Source of the DNA: Flagellimonas aequoris
Lineage (GTDB): Bacteria > Bacteroidota > Bacteroidia > Flavobacteriales > Flavobacteriaceae
DNA: 64,000 nucleotides
Direction of reading: 5' to 3'
NCBI RefSeq assembly: GCF_003584165.1
Contig: NZ_QXFJ01000031.1
Coordinates: forward strand, 129,214-193,213
Shown here: in pieces, positions 25,692 through 33,094 of the stretch
Layout of the letters: every line of letters begins with the position of its first letter
Position numbering within the stretch: the stretch's first letter is position 1
Made by a program: the position numbers and the translations under genes
The notes under the pieces: model-generated
Databases searched by the model: none
What the model saw: only the letters and a program-made list of their open reading frames with translations
What the model was told of the DNA's origin: nothing

Positions 25692-26477
25692 TTATTTTTT
25701 TAATTCATCAATAAATTCTTTGGCACTGGCACCAGGATCATCCGTCTTCATGAAATTCTCACCGATCAAAAATCCTTGGTACCCAAATTCCTTTAACTCC
25801 TGAATGGCCCCAATGGTACTGATGCCACTTTCGGACACTTTCACAAAGTCATCCGGAATCTGTTCCGATAGGGTCTTGCTGGTATCCAAACTCACCTCGA
25901 AGGTTTTCAGGTTTCTGTTGTTTACCCCCAACATATCCAGACTGGGCATGATGGATTTTTGGAGTTCCTCTTCGTTGTGGACTTCCAACAGAACATCCAA
26001 GCCCAAGCTTTTGGCCAATTCGGAAAGTACCTTGATTTCCTCACGAGTCAGAATGGCAGCTATCAACAAAATAACATCGGCTCCACAGGCTTTGGCCTCC
26101 ACAATCTGATATTCATTTATGATGAATTCCTTTCTCAAAAGCGGAATGTTCACAGATGCCCTGGCCAAAACCAAGTCGTCCAATGAACCACCGAAATACT
26201 TTCCATCCGTTAAAACGGACATACCACAAACGCCAGCGTTAGCATAGCCCTTGGCCACATCCTGTACGTTCAGATTTTGGTTGATGACCGATTTGGACGG
26301 GGAACGTCTCTTGTGTTCGGCAATGATGCCCGTATTGCTTTTTCGCAGGACTGCCGCCAAGGAAACCGAGGTACGTTCCATCATCACCGAAGCTTCCAAT
26401 TGGGGAAGGGTGATCAAGGATTTTTTCAAATCGATCTCTTTGCGTTTGTCGGCTACTATTTTGTCTAATATGTTCAT
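25692..26477 (-). CDS. trpC: Indole-3-glycerol phosphate synthase
   Basis: Ring closure forming indole-3-glycerol phosphate. 261 residues, a TIM barrel with the catalytic lysine in IIAEHKRRSPSKS, then LRKEFIINEYQI (second catalytic Lys), DVLLEVHNEEEL, GVNNRNLKTF and VSESGIST. Monofunctional, not fused to trpF. A 142-base repeat-filled gap separates it from trpD upstream. Confidence 0.97.
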   Translation of the reverse strand: MNILDKIVADKRKEIDLKKSLITLPQLEASVMMERTSVSLAAVLRKSNTGIIAEHKRRSPSKSVINQNLNVQDVAKGYANAGVCGMSVLTDGKYFGGSLDDLVLARASVNIPLLRKEFIINEYQIVEAKACGADVILLIAAILTREEIKVLSELAKSLGLDVLLEVHNEEELQKSIMPSLDMLGVNNRNLKTFEVSLDTSKTLSEQIPDDFVKVSESGISTIGAIQELKEFGYQGFLIGENFMKTDDPGASAKEFIDELKK

Positions 26478-26494
26478 GTATTCTTTATCATAAT

Positions 26495-26606
26495 GAGATG
26501 CTGAAACGAGTTCAGCATGACGATTTTTTTTATTTTGTCATTCTAAACGAAGTGAAGAATCTAATAATTTCTCTCGACCACTCCTTCGACTTCGCTCAGG
26601 ATGACA
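26495..26606 (-). repeat. Palindromic repeats between trpD and trpC
   Basis: First a hairpin ATGCTGAA, loop ACGAG, TTCAGCAT (26498-26518). Then a longer imperfect repeat begins GTCATTC (26537) and ends CAGGATGAC (26606), with CTTCGACTTCGCTC inside. Both belong to the intergenic repeat type scattered over Flavobacteriia genomes. Together they occupy most of the 142-base gap. Confidence 0.75.
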
Positions 26607-26619
26607 GCTCGAGATGACT

Positions 26620-27615
26620 CTAGTTTGTACTCAACTTCTGTAATTTCCTCAACGCCTCCAATCCTTTTCCACTCAAAAGGGATTCCTTGGCCTTTTCAAA
26701 ACCTTCTTTTGGGGTGATGCCCTGCACAGTAGCGATAGCCACCCCGGCATTGGCACAGACCACATTGTTCTGGGCCTCAGTGCCCCTTCCTTGCAGCACA
26801 TTCATAAAGATTTGGGCAGATTCGGAAATGTCATCACCACCGGTAATCTCTTCTTGGGTAACTTTTTCCACCCCAAAATCTGCCGGTGTCAACATGGCTT
26901 CGGAGTTGTTGGAAATAGTCTTGGTATCACCTGTCAACGAGATTTCATCATAACCGTCCAACGCATTCAAAATGGTAAATTTTTTATCGGTATTCTGATA
27001 GAGATATCCGTACATCCGTGCCAGTTCCAAATTGTATACCCCAACCATTTGGTTCTTTGGAAAGGCAGGATTGACCATCGGTCCCAACATATTGAAAAAG
27101 GTCTTTACGGCCAGTTCCCTTCGGATGGGGCCCACATTTTTCATGGCAGGGTGGAAGAGGGGTGCGTGCAACACACAAATACCTGCTTCTTCAATGGAAC
27201 GCTTTAAAAAATCATGGTCGTTACTGAACTTGATGCCCAAAAATTCCATCACATTGCTGCTGCCACATTTGGAAGAAACTCCATAGTTGCCATGTTTGGT
27301 CACTGGAATTCCGGCTCCGGCCGTTACAAAGGAGGCCAAGGTGGAAATGTTGAAGGTGTCCTTGCCATCACCCCCGGTTCCACAAAGGTCAATGGGGTCG
27401 TAATCGGATAGGTCCACTGCCAAGCAAAGGTCCAAAAGGGCATCCCGGAAGCCTTCGAGCTCCTCAATGGTGACACTCCGCATCATGTACACGGTAAGGA
27501 ATGCAGCTATTTGGGAAGTGTTATAATCGCCCTTGGCAATGTTGACCAATACCTGTTTGGCCTCTTCCTTGGGCAGTATTTCGTGATTGATCAGTTTGTT
27601 TAAAGTCTCTTTCAT
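26620..27615 (-). CDS. trpD: Anthranilate phosphoribosyltransferase
   Basis: Joins anthranilate to PRPP. 331 residues. The PRPP-binding CGTGGDGKDTFNIST is near residue 79, KHGNYGVSSKCGS near 108 follows the family, and RRELAVKTFFNMLGPMVNPA near 165 is the second signature. Separate from trpG, as is usual in Flavobacteriia. Gaps with palindromic repeats lie on both sides. Confidence 0.97.
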   Translation of the reverse strand: MKETLNKLINHEILPKEEAKQVLVNIAKGDYNTSQIAAFLTVYMMRSVTIEELEGFRDALLDLCLAVDLSDYDPIDLCGTGGDGKDTFNISTLASFVTAGAGIPVTKHGNYGVSSKCGSSNVMEFLGIKFSNDHDFLKRSIEEAGICVLHAPLFHPAMKNVGPIRRELAVKTFFNMLGPMVNPAFPKNQMVGVYNLELARMYGYLYQNTDKKFTILNALDGYDEISLTGDTKTISNNSEAMLTPADFGVEKVTQEEITGGDDISESAQIFMNVLQGRGTEAQNNVVCANAGVAIATVQGITPKEGFEKAKESLLSGKGLEALRKLQKLSTN

Positions 27616-27626
27616 TTCAGTATTTT

Positions 27627-27692
27627 GTCATTCCTGCGAAAGCAGGAATCTATTATTGAATCATTTGGATTCCCACTTTCGTGGGAATGACA
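27627..27692 (-). repeat. Paired palindromes between trpG and trpD
   Basis: Two hairpins facing each other: GTCATTCCTGCGAAAGCAGG (27627 onward, ending GGAATC at 27650) and GGATTCCCACTTTCGTGGGA (27667 onward, ending ATGACA at 27692). They have the same outer ends (GTCATTCC and GGAATGACA) in inverted order as the ends of the first GIY-YIG module but with only 16 bases between them, so they look like an empty version of that layout. Confidence 0.8.
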
Positions 27693-27698
27693 TGAAGA

Positions 27699-28265
27699 TT
27701 ATTCATTCAACCAATTTTCAAGCATTTGTTTTCCTTCTGGGGTCAAGACAGATTCAGGGTGAAACTGTACTGCTGTGACATCATATTCCCTATGCCGAAG
27801 CGACATGATCTGCCCGTTTTCATCCACAGAAGTAATTTCAAGTACTTCCGGCACATTGGTATCCACCACCCAGGAATGATATCTTCCCACCTGAAGGTTT
27901 TTCGCCATCCCTTTGAAAATGGGGTCATCCTTTGTAACCGTGATAGTGGTTGCAACTCCATGATACACCTTGTCCAGGTTCACCAAAGTGCCACCAAAGA
28001 CCTCGCCAATGGCCTGCAATCCCAAGCAGACACCAAAAATACGTTTGGTAGGGGCATAGGTTTTGATGATGTCCTTCAAAAGGCCTGCTTCATCCGGAAT
28101 TCCCGGTCCGGGGGACAACACAATGTACTGGAAGGGTTCCACTTCATCCAAAGTAAGTTGGTCGTTCCGTTTTACTGTGACCTCACAATCCAAATCCTCA
28201 AGATAGTGCACCAAATTATAGGTGAAACTATCGTAATTGTCTATCATTAAAATCTTCCTTCCCAT
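27699..28265 (-). CDS. trpG: Anthranilate synthase component II (glutamine amidotransferase)
   Basis: Releases ammonia from glutamine for TrpE. 188 residues, class I amidotransferase. The N-terminal MIDNYDSFTYNLVHYL, the oxyanion region SPGPGIP, the nucleophilic cysteine in FGVCLGLQAIGE and the His-Glu pair in QFHPESVLTPEG are all present. Its start lies 2 bases after the trpE stop, so the two subunits are coupled. Confidence 0.97.
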   Translation of the reverse strand: MGRKILMIDNYDSFTYNLVHYLEDLDCEVTVKRNDQLTLDEVEPFQYIVLSPGPGIPDEAGLLKDIIKTYAPTKRIFGVCLGLQAIGEVFGGTLVNLDKVYHGVATTITVTKDDPIFKGMAKNLQVGRYHSWVVDTNVPEVLEITSVDENGQIMSLRHREYDVTAVQFHPESVLTPEGKQMLENWLNE

Positions 28266-28267
28266 GG

Positions 28268-29671
28268 TTAGATCGTTTCGGCAATTTCAAGGGCTTTGTT
28301 CAAAGCACCCAGTTTATTATAGGTTTCCTGTAGTTCATCTTCGGCATTGGATGCGGCCACCAATCCGGCCCCTGCTTGGTAATGTAGTTCGTGGTTTTTG
28401 CTCAAGAAGGTTCGGATCATGATGGCGTGGTTAAAATTGCCTTCAAAATCCATGAATCCAATGGCACCACCATAATAGGAACGGCTGGTTTTCTCATATT
28501 TTTCAATGAGTTGCATGGCCATGTGCTTGGGAGCACCGCTTAAAGTACCTGCAGGGAAAGTATCGGCCACTACTTTCATGGTACTGATGTCCTTCTTTTT
28601 TTGCCCCGTTACTTTGGAAACCAAATGGATCACATGGGAGAAGTATTGTACCTCGCGGTAGGTTTCCACATTTACGGTGTTGCCATTTCGGCTGAGGTCG
28701 TTTCGGGCCAGATCCACCAACATCACATGTTCACTATTTTCCTTATCATCCTGAGCCAGTTTCTTGGCGAGTTCCGCATCCTTTTCATCATTCCCGGTAC
28801 GTTTGTAGGTGCCGGCAATGGGATGGATCTCTGCCTTGCCTTCCTTCACGATCAGTTGCGCCTCGGGCGAGCTTCCAAAAATCTTGAAGTTGCCATAATC
28901 AAAATAGAATAGGTAAGGGGAGGGGTTGATGGAACGCAAAGCACGGTATACATTAAACTCGTCTCCCTTGAACTTTTGGGTGAACCTTCGGGAAAGTACC
29001 AATTGGAATACATCCCCACGTTGGCAATGCTTTTTGGCCAGCTCTACATGTTCTTTGTATTCCTCATCCTTTAAATTGGATTTTGGCTCTCCTTCCTTGT
29101 TAAAATTGTATGATGCAAAAGTGCGTACATTGAAAAGTTGCTCGATTTCGTCCACATTACTTTCCGAATCATAGCAGTGGGCGAACAGGTAGGCCTCGTT
29201 CTTAAAATGGTTGATGGCAATGATGTTCTGATACACGGCATAATAGATGTCCGGAATGCTGACGGAATTTTCCTTTTTTGAAATCTCCACATCCTCAAAA
29301 TAACGGACGGCATCATACGCCATGTAACCAAAAAGACCATTGTAGATAAACTTGAAACCGTTTTGGGTCACCGAGAACTGTTTGGCAAAGTTGTGGATGA
29401 CTTCGGTCACATCCGTTTCGGAATCAATCACGGTTTCCACCTTTTTACCATCGGGAAATTGTTGGGTGATGGTTTCATTCTCCACTTTGATATAGGCAAT
29501 GGGGTTGCAGCAGATATACGAAAAGCTGTTGTCATTGGCGTGGTAATCGCTACTTTCCAGCAATATGCTGTTCGGGAACTTGTCCCTGATCTTAAGGTAG
29601 ACACTTACCGGGGTGATGGTGTCCGCCAAGATTTTTTTGTAATGTGTTTTTAAAGAATATATCATTTTCAT
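28268..29671 (-). CDS. trpE: Anthranilate synthase component I
   Basis: Chorismate to anthranilate, first step of the pathway and normally feedback-inhibited by tryptophan. Start taken at ATG 29671 (KMIYSLKTHYKK); the frame is open from a GTG four codons earlier, but that GTG lies in the module palindrome. 467 residues. LLESSDY near 38 includes the LLES element that binds Trp in the family. The chorismate-binding domain has QLVLSRRF, IHPIAGTYKRTGND, LVDLARND, TFPAGTLSGAPK and QAGAGLVAASNAEDE. It is preceded by the second GIY-YIG module, not directly by the attenuator. Confidence 0.97.
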   Translation of the reverse strand: MKMIYSLKTHYKKILADTITPVSVYLKIRDKFPNSILLESSDYHANDNSFSYICCNPIAYIKVENETITQQFPDGKKVETVIDSETDVTEVIHNFAKQFSVTQNGFKFIYNGLFGYMAYDAVRYFEDVEISKKENSVSIPDIYYAVYQNIIAINHFKNEAYLFAHCYDSESNVDEIEQLFNVRTFASYNFNKEGEPKSNLKDEEYKEHVELAKKHCQRGDVFQLVLSRRFTQKFKGDEFNVYRALRSINPSPYLFYFDYGNFKIFGSSPEAQLIVKEGKAEIHPIAGTYKRTGNDEKDAELAKKLAQDDKENSEHVMLVDLARNDLSRNGNTVNVETYREVQYFSHVIHLVSKVTGQKKKDISTMKVVADTFPAGTLSGAPKHMAMQLIEKYEKTSRSYYGGAIGFMDFEGNFNHAIMIRTFLSKNHELHYQAGAGLVAASNAEDELQETYNKLGALNKALEIAETI

Positions 29672-29676
29672 TTCTA

Positions 29677-30021
29677 TTTCCACGGAGGTGGAAAGTTTTT
29701 TGGTTAATTAAAGAAATAGGTTAAATCTTCCCAATTTGGATTGAAATCATTTATTAGGTTGATTTTCCAATCTCTATTCCATTTTTTTAATTGTTTTTCT
29801 CTTCTGATTGCAGGCATTGGAAATTTAAATTTTTCATAGTAGACCAATATTTTTAGATTATATCTACTTGCAAATTTGCTTCCAACACCATGCTTATGCC
29901 TATACATTCTCTTTTTCAAATCGTTGGTATAGCCTATATAAATGGTTCCCATTTGTTTGTTCGATATGATATGGACATAAAAACTCATTTTCAATTTTTA
30001 AGATTTCCGCCTTCGCGGAAA
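29677..30021 (-). mobile_element. Putative palindrome-bracketed GIY-YIG module 2
   Basis: The second GIY-YIG gene lies between two 18-base palindromes, TTTCCACGGAGGTGGAAA (29677-29694) and TTTCCGCCTTCGCGGAAA (30004-30021). The right one, read on the other strand, matches the left at 15 of 18 positions, so they are inverted copies. Each is 9 bases from the gene (after the stop and before the start). The module has the same compact plan as module 1, but with a different repeat sequence, and separates the attenuator from trpE. Mobility is inferred. Confidence 0.45.
29704..29994 (-). CDS. Single-domain GIY-YIG nuclease
   Basis: A 96-residue protein that is only a GIY-YIG domain: YVHII then, 11 residues on, YIG; LKKRMYRHKHG; AIRREKQLKKWNR with the glutamate; and NPNWEDL at the end. 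It shares these motifs with the protein at 23332-23634 but differs over most other positions. Transcribed from the trp promoter behind the attenuator, it should be expressed when tryptophan is scarce unless it has its own promoter. Role unknown. Confidence 0.87.
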   Translation of the reverse strand: MKMSFYVHIISNKQMGTIYIGYTNDLKKRMYRHKHGVGSKFASRYNLKILVYYEKFKFPMPAIRREKQLKKWNRDWKINLINDFNPNWEDLTYFFN

Positions 30022-30036
30022 CAAGAACAAAAGTTC

Positions 30037-30072
30037 TTAAAAAGAAAAAGGCCTGTCGTGATGACAAGCCTC
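30037..30072 (-). terminator. trp attenuator terminator
   Basis: Read on the minus strand, the stem AGGCTTGTC, loop ATCAC, GACAGGCCT is followed by TTTTTCTTTTT. Its left half and loop (30055-30061) can instead pair over 7 perfect bases with 30099-30105, which overlaps the end of the leader peptide gene, giving the competing antiterminator. It lies 27 bases past the leader stop codon. Confidence 0.85.
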
Positions 30073-30098
30073 TTGTATGGTTATAATGGGGACTTAGC

Positions 30099-30155
30099 TC
30101 ACGACGTTTGACGTAAGTTTATCCACCACCAGTTATTTGCTACTCTGTTATTCAT
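30099..30155 (-). CDS. trpL: trp operon leader peptide (18 residues)
   Basis: A short gene encoding MNNRVANNWWWINLRQTS, with three consecutive TGG tryptophan codons (30123-30131). It sits between an exact Bacteroidota promoter and the attenuator hairpin. A ribosome stalled on the Trp codons leaves 30099-30105 free to pair with 30055-30061, which breaks the terminator; a ribosome that reaches the stop codon covers 30099-30105 and lets the terminator form. The promoter is so close that the ATG is at or within a few bases of the expected transcription start, so the peptide may be translated from a leaderless message. Confidence 0.85.
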   Translation of the reverse strand: MNNRVANNWWWINLRQTS

Positions 30156-30160
30156 TGCCT

Positions 30161-30191
30161 CAAATATAGGGAGGAATTTTTAACGGACAAA
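30161..30191 (-). promoter_or_regulatory. trp operon promoter
   Basis: Minus strand: TTTG (30191-30188), exactly 19 bases, then TATATTTG (30168-30161). This fits the Bacteroidota primary sigma factor consensus (TTTG at -33, TAnnTTTG at -7) perfectly. It follows the terminator of the yceI operon and precedes the trp leader peptide gene. Confidence 0.8.
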
Positions 30192-30212
30192 CATTGTTTT
30201 GTTTAAAATTAA

Positions 30213-30246
30213 AAATCCCGTTCAAGATTATCTCGAACGGGATTTT
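30213..30246. terminator. Terminator of the marR-nitroreductase-yceI operon
   Basis: AAAATCCCGTTC (about 30211-30222) pairs with CGAACGGGATTTT, loop of 10 bases, with A/T runs on both sides. It lies just after yceI (minus strand) and just before the trp promoter, separating the two operons. Confidence 0.8.
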
Positions 30247-30267
30247 CACACACTAAACATGGGCTGA

Positions 30268-30840
30268 CTACATCTGCAGGTCAACTACCAAATCAAATTC
30301 GTCATAGATCAATTTATCCTTGGCGGTACCAATGATCCCGGAACCATATTTTACATTGTATTTGGTTCTGTCCACTTTTACAGAAGCAGTTGCTTTGTCT
30401 CCATAGACAGAAACATCAAAAGTTACGGGTTCAGTGATACCTTTAATGGTAAGGTCACCGGTTACGGAATAGGAATTTTTGCCAGTAGCTTTTACTTTAG
30501 TAAAAACCAATTTAGCGGTAGGATGGTTGTCGGTGCCAAAAAAGTCATCAGACTTCAAGTGACCGTCCAATTTTCCTTTGTAGTCACCTTCCAAATCGGT
30601 AGTGTTGATGCTGGTCATATCAACTACAAATTCACCACCTACTAATTTTTCTCCATCAAACTGAAGGGCACCTGATTTAAGTGCAATGGTTCCAGTGTGG
30701 GAACCACCCACTTTGTATCCTTTCCAGGTAACATTGCTTTCAGAAGTTTTTACTTCCTTGGTTTCTTTTTTGATCGGGTTGGCAACGGCGGCTGCTCCAA
30801 ACAGGGTGATCAATGCTAGGCTTAAAATGGTCTTTTTCAT
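30268..30840 (-). CDS. YceI-family exported protein
   Basis: A 190-residue protein with an N-terminal signal (KKTILSLALITLFGAAAVA) followed by a YceI-like lipocalin-type beta barrel: SNVTWKGYKVGGSHTGTI, DMTSINTTDLEGDYKGKLDGHLKSDDFF, and the repeated GDLTIKGITEPVTFDV. YceI proteins bind long-chain isoprenoids such as polyprenyl quinones in the periplasm. It is the third gene of the marR operon (35 bases after the nitroreductase). Confidence 0.92.
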   Translation of the reverse strand: MKKTILSLALITLFGAAAVANPIKKETKEVKTSESNVTWKGYKVGGSHTGTIALKSGALQFDGEKLVGGEFVVDMTSINTTDLEGDYKGKLDGHLKSDDFFGTDNHPTAKLVFTKVKATGKNSYSVTGDLTIKGITEPVTFDVSVYGDKATASVKVDRTKYNVKYGSGIIGTAKDKLIYDEFDLVVDLQM

Positions 30841-30875
30841 ACTGTTGTTTATAATCTGTTTTTAAAGGTTAAAAT

Positions 30876-31508
30876 TTATATATGGGTAAATAATGCTTCT
30901 TTGGATTTTCTCACTTTTGGTAAATGTTGGGTCTGATCTTCTTCCGATCTATATCCAATAGTAAGTACAACCGCGGCATTCAAGTTTTTTTCCGTCAGCC
31001 CTAAAATTTCATTGTACTGGTCCGATTCAAATCCTTCCATGGGGCAGGTGTCTATTTTCAGTTCGGCCGCGGCCTGCATCAAATTGCCAAAGGCAATGTA
31101 GGCTTGTTTAGCGGTCCAGGTATCCTTACTCTCACTGGGAAGCGATACCAATTTAGACTTCATGAAATCCGCGTATCCCTTAAGGTTTTCAATAGGAATG
31201 TTCCTGGTTGTGCTGGTGTTTTCGATGAAATTATCCACCAATTCCTCGCCAAAATCGGTTGTGTTGGCAAAAACAATGACATGGGATGCATCGGTGATCT
31301 GTGACTGGTTCCAAGAAGCAGGTTTAAGCTTTTCCTTGGTTTCTTGATCGGAAATCACAAAAATGTGATAGGGTTGCAGTCCATAGGAAGAGGCGCTCAA
31401 ACGGGTAGCTTCCAGCAAGGTTTCCAAATCTTGGTCCGATACTTTTTTGGAAGGATCGAACTTTTTGGTGGCATAGCGCCAAGTTCTATGTTCTAAAATG
31501 ATGTTCAT
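30876..31508 (-). CDS. Nitroreductase-family NAD(P)H oxidoreductase
   Basis: A 210-residue FMN-dependent oxidoreductase of the NfsB type. The N-terminal HRTWRYATKKFDPSKKVSD and RLSASSYGLQPYHIFVI segments bind FMN; AFGNLMQAAAELKIDTCPMEGFE follows the family. It would reduce quinones, nitroaromatics or related electrophiles at the cost of NAD(P)H in the cytoplasm. It begins 5 bases after marR, so the MarR protein almost certainly controls it. Confidence 0.9.
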   Translation of the reverse strand: MNIILEHRTWRYATKKFDPSKKVSDQDLETLLEATRLSASSYGLQPYHIFVISDQETKEKLKPASWNQSQITDASHVIVFANTTDFGEELVDNFIENTSTTRNIPIENLKGYADFMKSKLVSLPSESKDTWTAKQAYIAFGNLMQAAAELKIDTCPMEGFESDQYNEILGLTEKNLNAAVVLTIGYRSEEDQTQHLPKVRKSKEALFTHI

Positions 31509-31513
31509 GTTAT

Positions 31514-31966
31514 TTAAAATTTATCCAATAGGGTGTTTAATTGTTCTAGTTCTTCTTTGGTAAAATGTTGTACTATGTTGCTTTCGGCCTCGGCAACGGC
31601 TTTGTCCATTTGGGATAATACCCCTGAGCCTTCATCGGTAATCAGAATCTCAACTTTGCGTCTATTTGATGGACAAACATTCCTAATTACATAACCTTTG
31701 GTCAAAAGTTTGTCCACCAAACGGGTGGTATTGCTCATTTTGGTGACCATGCGATCGTTCAGGGTCGAAAGGTTCGCAGGTTTACCCTGCTGTCCCCTGA
31801 GAATCCGGAGGACATTGAACTGTTGAAGGGAAACATCAAATGGTTTTAGGGCATTGCTCGTCAGCTCATTGAGCTTGTTGTGCACCAAAGTAAGATGAAT
31901 CAATGTCCTGGTTTCCAATGGCATTTTCTTTGACGTCTTTATAATTTCCTCAACATTCATGTACAA
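31514..31966 (-). CDS. MarR-family transcriptional regulator
   Basis: A 150-residue winged-helix protein: long N-terminal dimerisation helix, QFNVLRILRG, the recognition-helix region STLNDRMVTKMSNTTRLVDKL, and the wing RNVCPSNRRKVEILITDEG with its conserved arginines. One cysteine (98) lies in the wing, a possible redox- or electrophile-sensing residue (inference). First gene of an operon with the nitroreductase and yceI. Start may be MYMNVEEI (31966) or two codons later. A perfect palindrome lies directly upstream. Confidence 0.92.
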   Translation of the reverse strand: MYMNVEEIIKTSKKMPLETRTLIHLTLVHNKLNELTSNALKPFDVSLQQFNVLRILRGQQGKPANLSTLNDRMVTKMSNTTRLVDKLLTKGYVIRNVCPSNRRKVEILITDEGSGVLSQMDKAVAEAESNIVQHFTKEELEQLNTLLDKF

Positions 31967-31971
31967 ACAAT

Positions 31972-31987
31972 ATTTGTATATACAAAT
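31972..31987. promoter_or_regulatory. Operator-like palindrome before marR
   Basis: A perfect 16-bp palindrome ATTTGTATATACAAAT, 5 bases from the marR start codon. It overlaps a TACATTTG sequence (minus strand, 31990-31983) that fits the -7 promoter element. This is where an autorepressing MarR protein would bind. No -33 element was found. Confidence 0.65.
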
Positions 31988-32094
31988 GTATGTTGATCTT
32001 TTGGTTTATTCCTTACTTTTAACAGATAAAATTTTGTTAAAAGGAACTGGGGGGATGGTTCATTATCTAATTTTATTGATGTAAATAACAGTAA

Positions 32095-32655
32095 ATGAAT
32101 AGGTTATTGATTTTATTTTTTATGGGTTTCCTCGTAATGGGGTGTGGTGACGGTAAAAAGCAGAAGGATGGAGCCGATTCTCAGGAAGTGGCGTTGGAAT
32201 CGGAGAATGCGGACAATGTGCCATTTCCTATATATGATTTTGACCGATTGGAACCTTTGCTTCACAAGGATGATGACCAAACCTATATCATAAATTTTTG
32301 GGCCACTTGGTGCAAACCTTGTTTGGAAGAACTGCCCTATTTTGAAAAGGTAGGTGCCGAGCAAAAGGATAATAAGGTAAAAGTGATACTCGTAAGTCTT
32401 GATATGCCGCATATGTGGAAGTCAAGATTGGAACCTTATGTGAAAAACAAGGGTATAGAATCAGAAGTCGTAATATTGGACGATCCCAAGCAAAATGAGT
32501 GGATTCCCAAAGTGAACGAAGAGTGGGGTGGGGGTATTCCCGCTACCTTAATTTATAATAAGGGCAAACGCAGTTTTTTTGAACACGGGTTCACCTATGA
32601 AGAATTGAACGCTGCCTTGAAAGATTTTGTTCAAAAAACAGACTCTAAGTTGTAA
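32095..32655 (+). CDS. Thioredoxin-like (TlpA/ResA-type) lipoprotein
   Basis: A 186-residue lipoprotein: signal ending MGFLVMGC (Cys 17), then an acidic linker and a thioredoxin fold. The active site is WCKPC in YIINFWATWCKPCLEELPYF, and the cis-proline region is GIPATLIY. It would face the periplasm and reduce disulphides there or support cytochrome c maturation. Long gaps on both sides suggest it is transcribed alone. Confidence 0.88.
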   Translation: MNRLLILFFMGFLVMGCGDGKKQKDGADSQEVALESENADNVPFPIYDFDRLEPLLHKDDDQTYIINFWATWCKPCLEELPYFEKVGAEQKDNKVKVILVSLDMPHMWKSRLEPYVKNKGIESEVVILDDPKQNEWIPKVNEEWGGGIPATLIYNKGKRSFFEHGFTYEELNAALKDFVQKTDSKL

Positions 32656-32708
32656 TGGGTTTTGTTTATGGCCTCTAAGTAAGAGGTTGTTTAAAATAAT
32701 GTCAGTGT

Positions 32709-32742
32709 AAATCCAGAGTAACACTCCGGATTTTTATTTTTG
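32709..32742 (+). terminator. Terminator after the TlpA-like gene
   Basis: Stem AAATCC-A-GAG with CTC-C-GGATTT (one mismatch), loop TAACA, then TTTTATTTTTG. The same T-rich end also contains TATTTTTG (32735-32742), which fits the -7 promoter element for the rhodanese gene 20 bases downstream, so it may serve both. Confidence 0.6.
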
Positions 32743-32761
32743 CAGAATATAAAACAGTAAA

Positions 32762-33073
32762 ATGGCAAATTTATCACAAGAGGAATGGGCGGAACAATTG
32801 GAAAATGATGACAACGCCTTCATTTTGGATGTGCGCACAGCATTGGAAATGGAAGAAGGTTATATTCCAGGTGCCGTGAACATCGATATTTATTTGGGAC
32901 AGGAATTTTTGATGGAACTTGAAAAGTTGGACAAGTCCAAAAACTATTATGTGTATTGCCGGTCGGGCAACCGCAGCGGACAGGCCTGTGCCATCATGAA
33001 CAGTATAGGAATTGAAAATGCATATAACTTGGAAGGTGGCTTTATGAACTGGGACGGCGATAGAGTAGAGTAG
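32762..33073 (+). CDS. Rhodanese-like domain protein
   Basis: A 103-residue single rhodanese domain. The catalytic loop is YCRSGNRSGQA, with cysteine as the sulphur-carrying residue, and the N-terminal FILDVRTALEMEEGYIPGAVNID is typical. It would move sulphane sulphur, or sulphide oxidation products, in the cytoplasm. Followed after 21 bases by the DUF2851 gene in the same direction. Confidence 0.92.
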   Translation: MANLSQEEWAEQLENDDNAFILDVRTALEMEEGYIPGAVNIDIYLGQEFLMELEKLDKSKNYYVYCRSGNRSGQACAIMNSIGIENAYNLEGGFMNWDGDRVE

Positions 33074-33094
33074 GCCCCACATTACCCCAAATCG

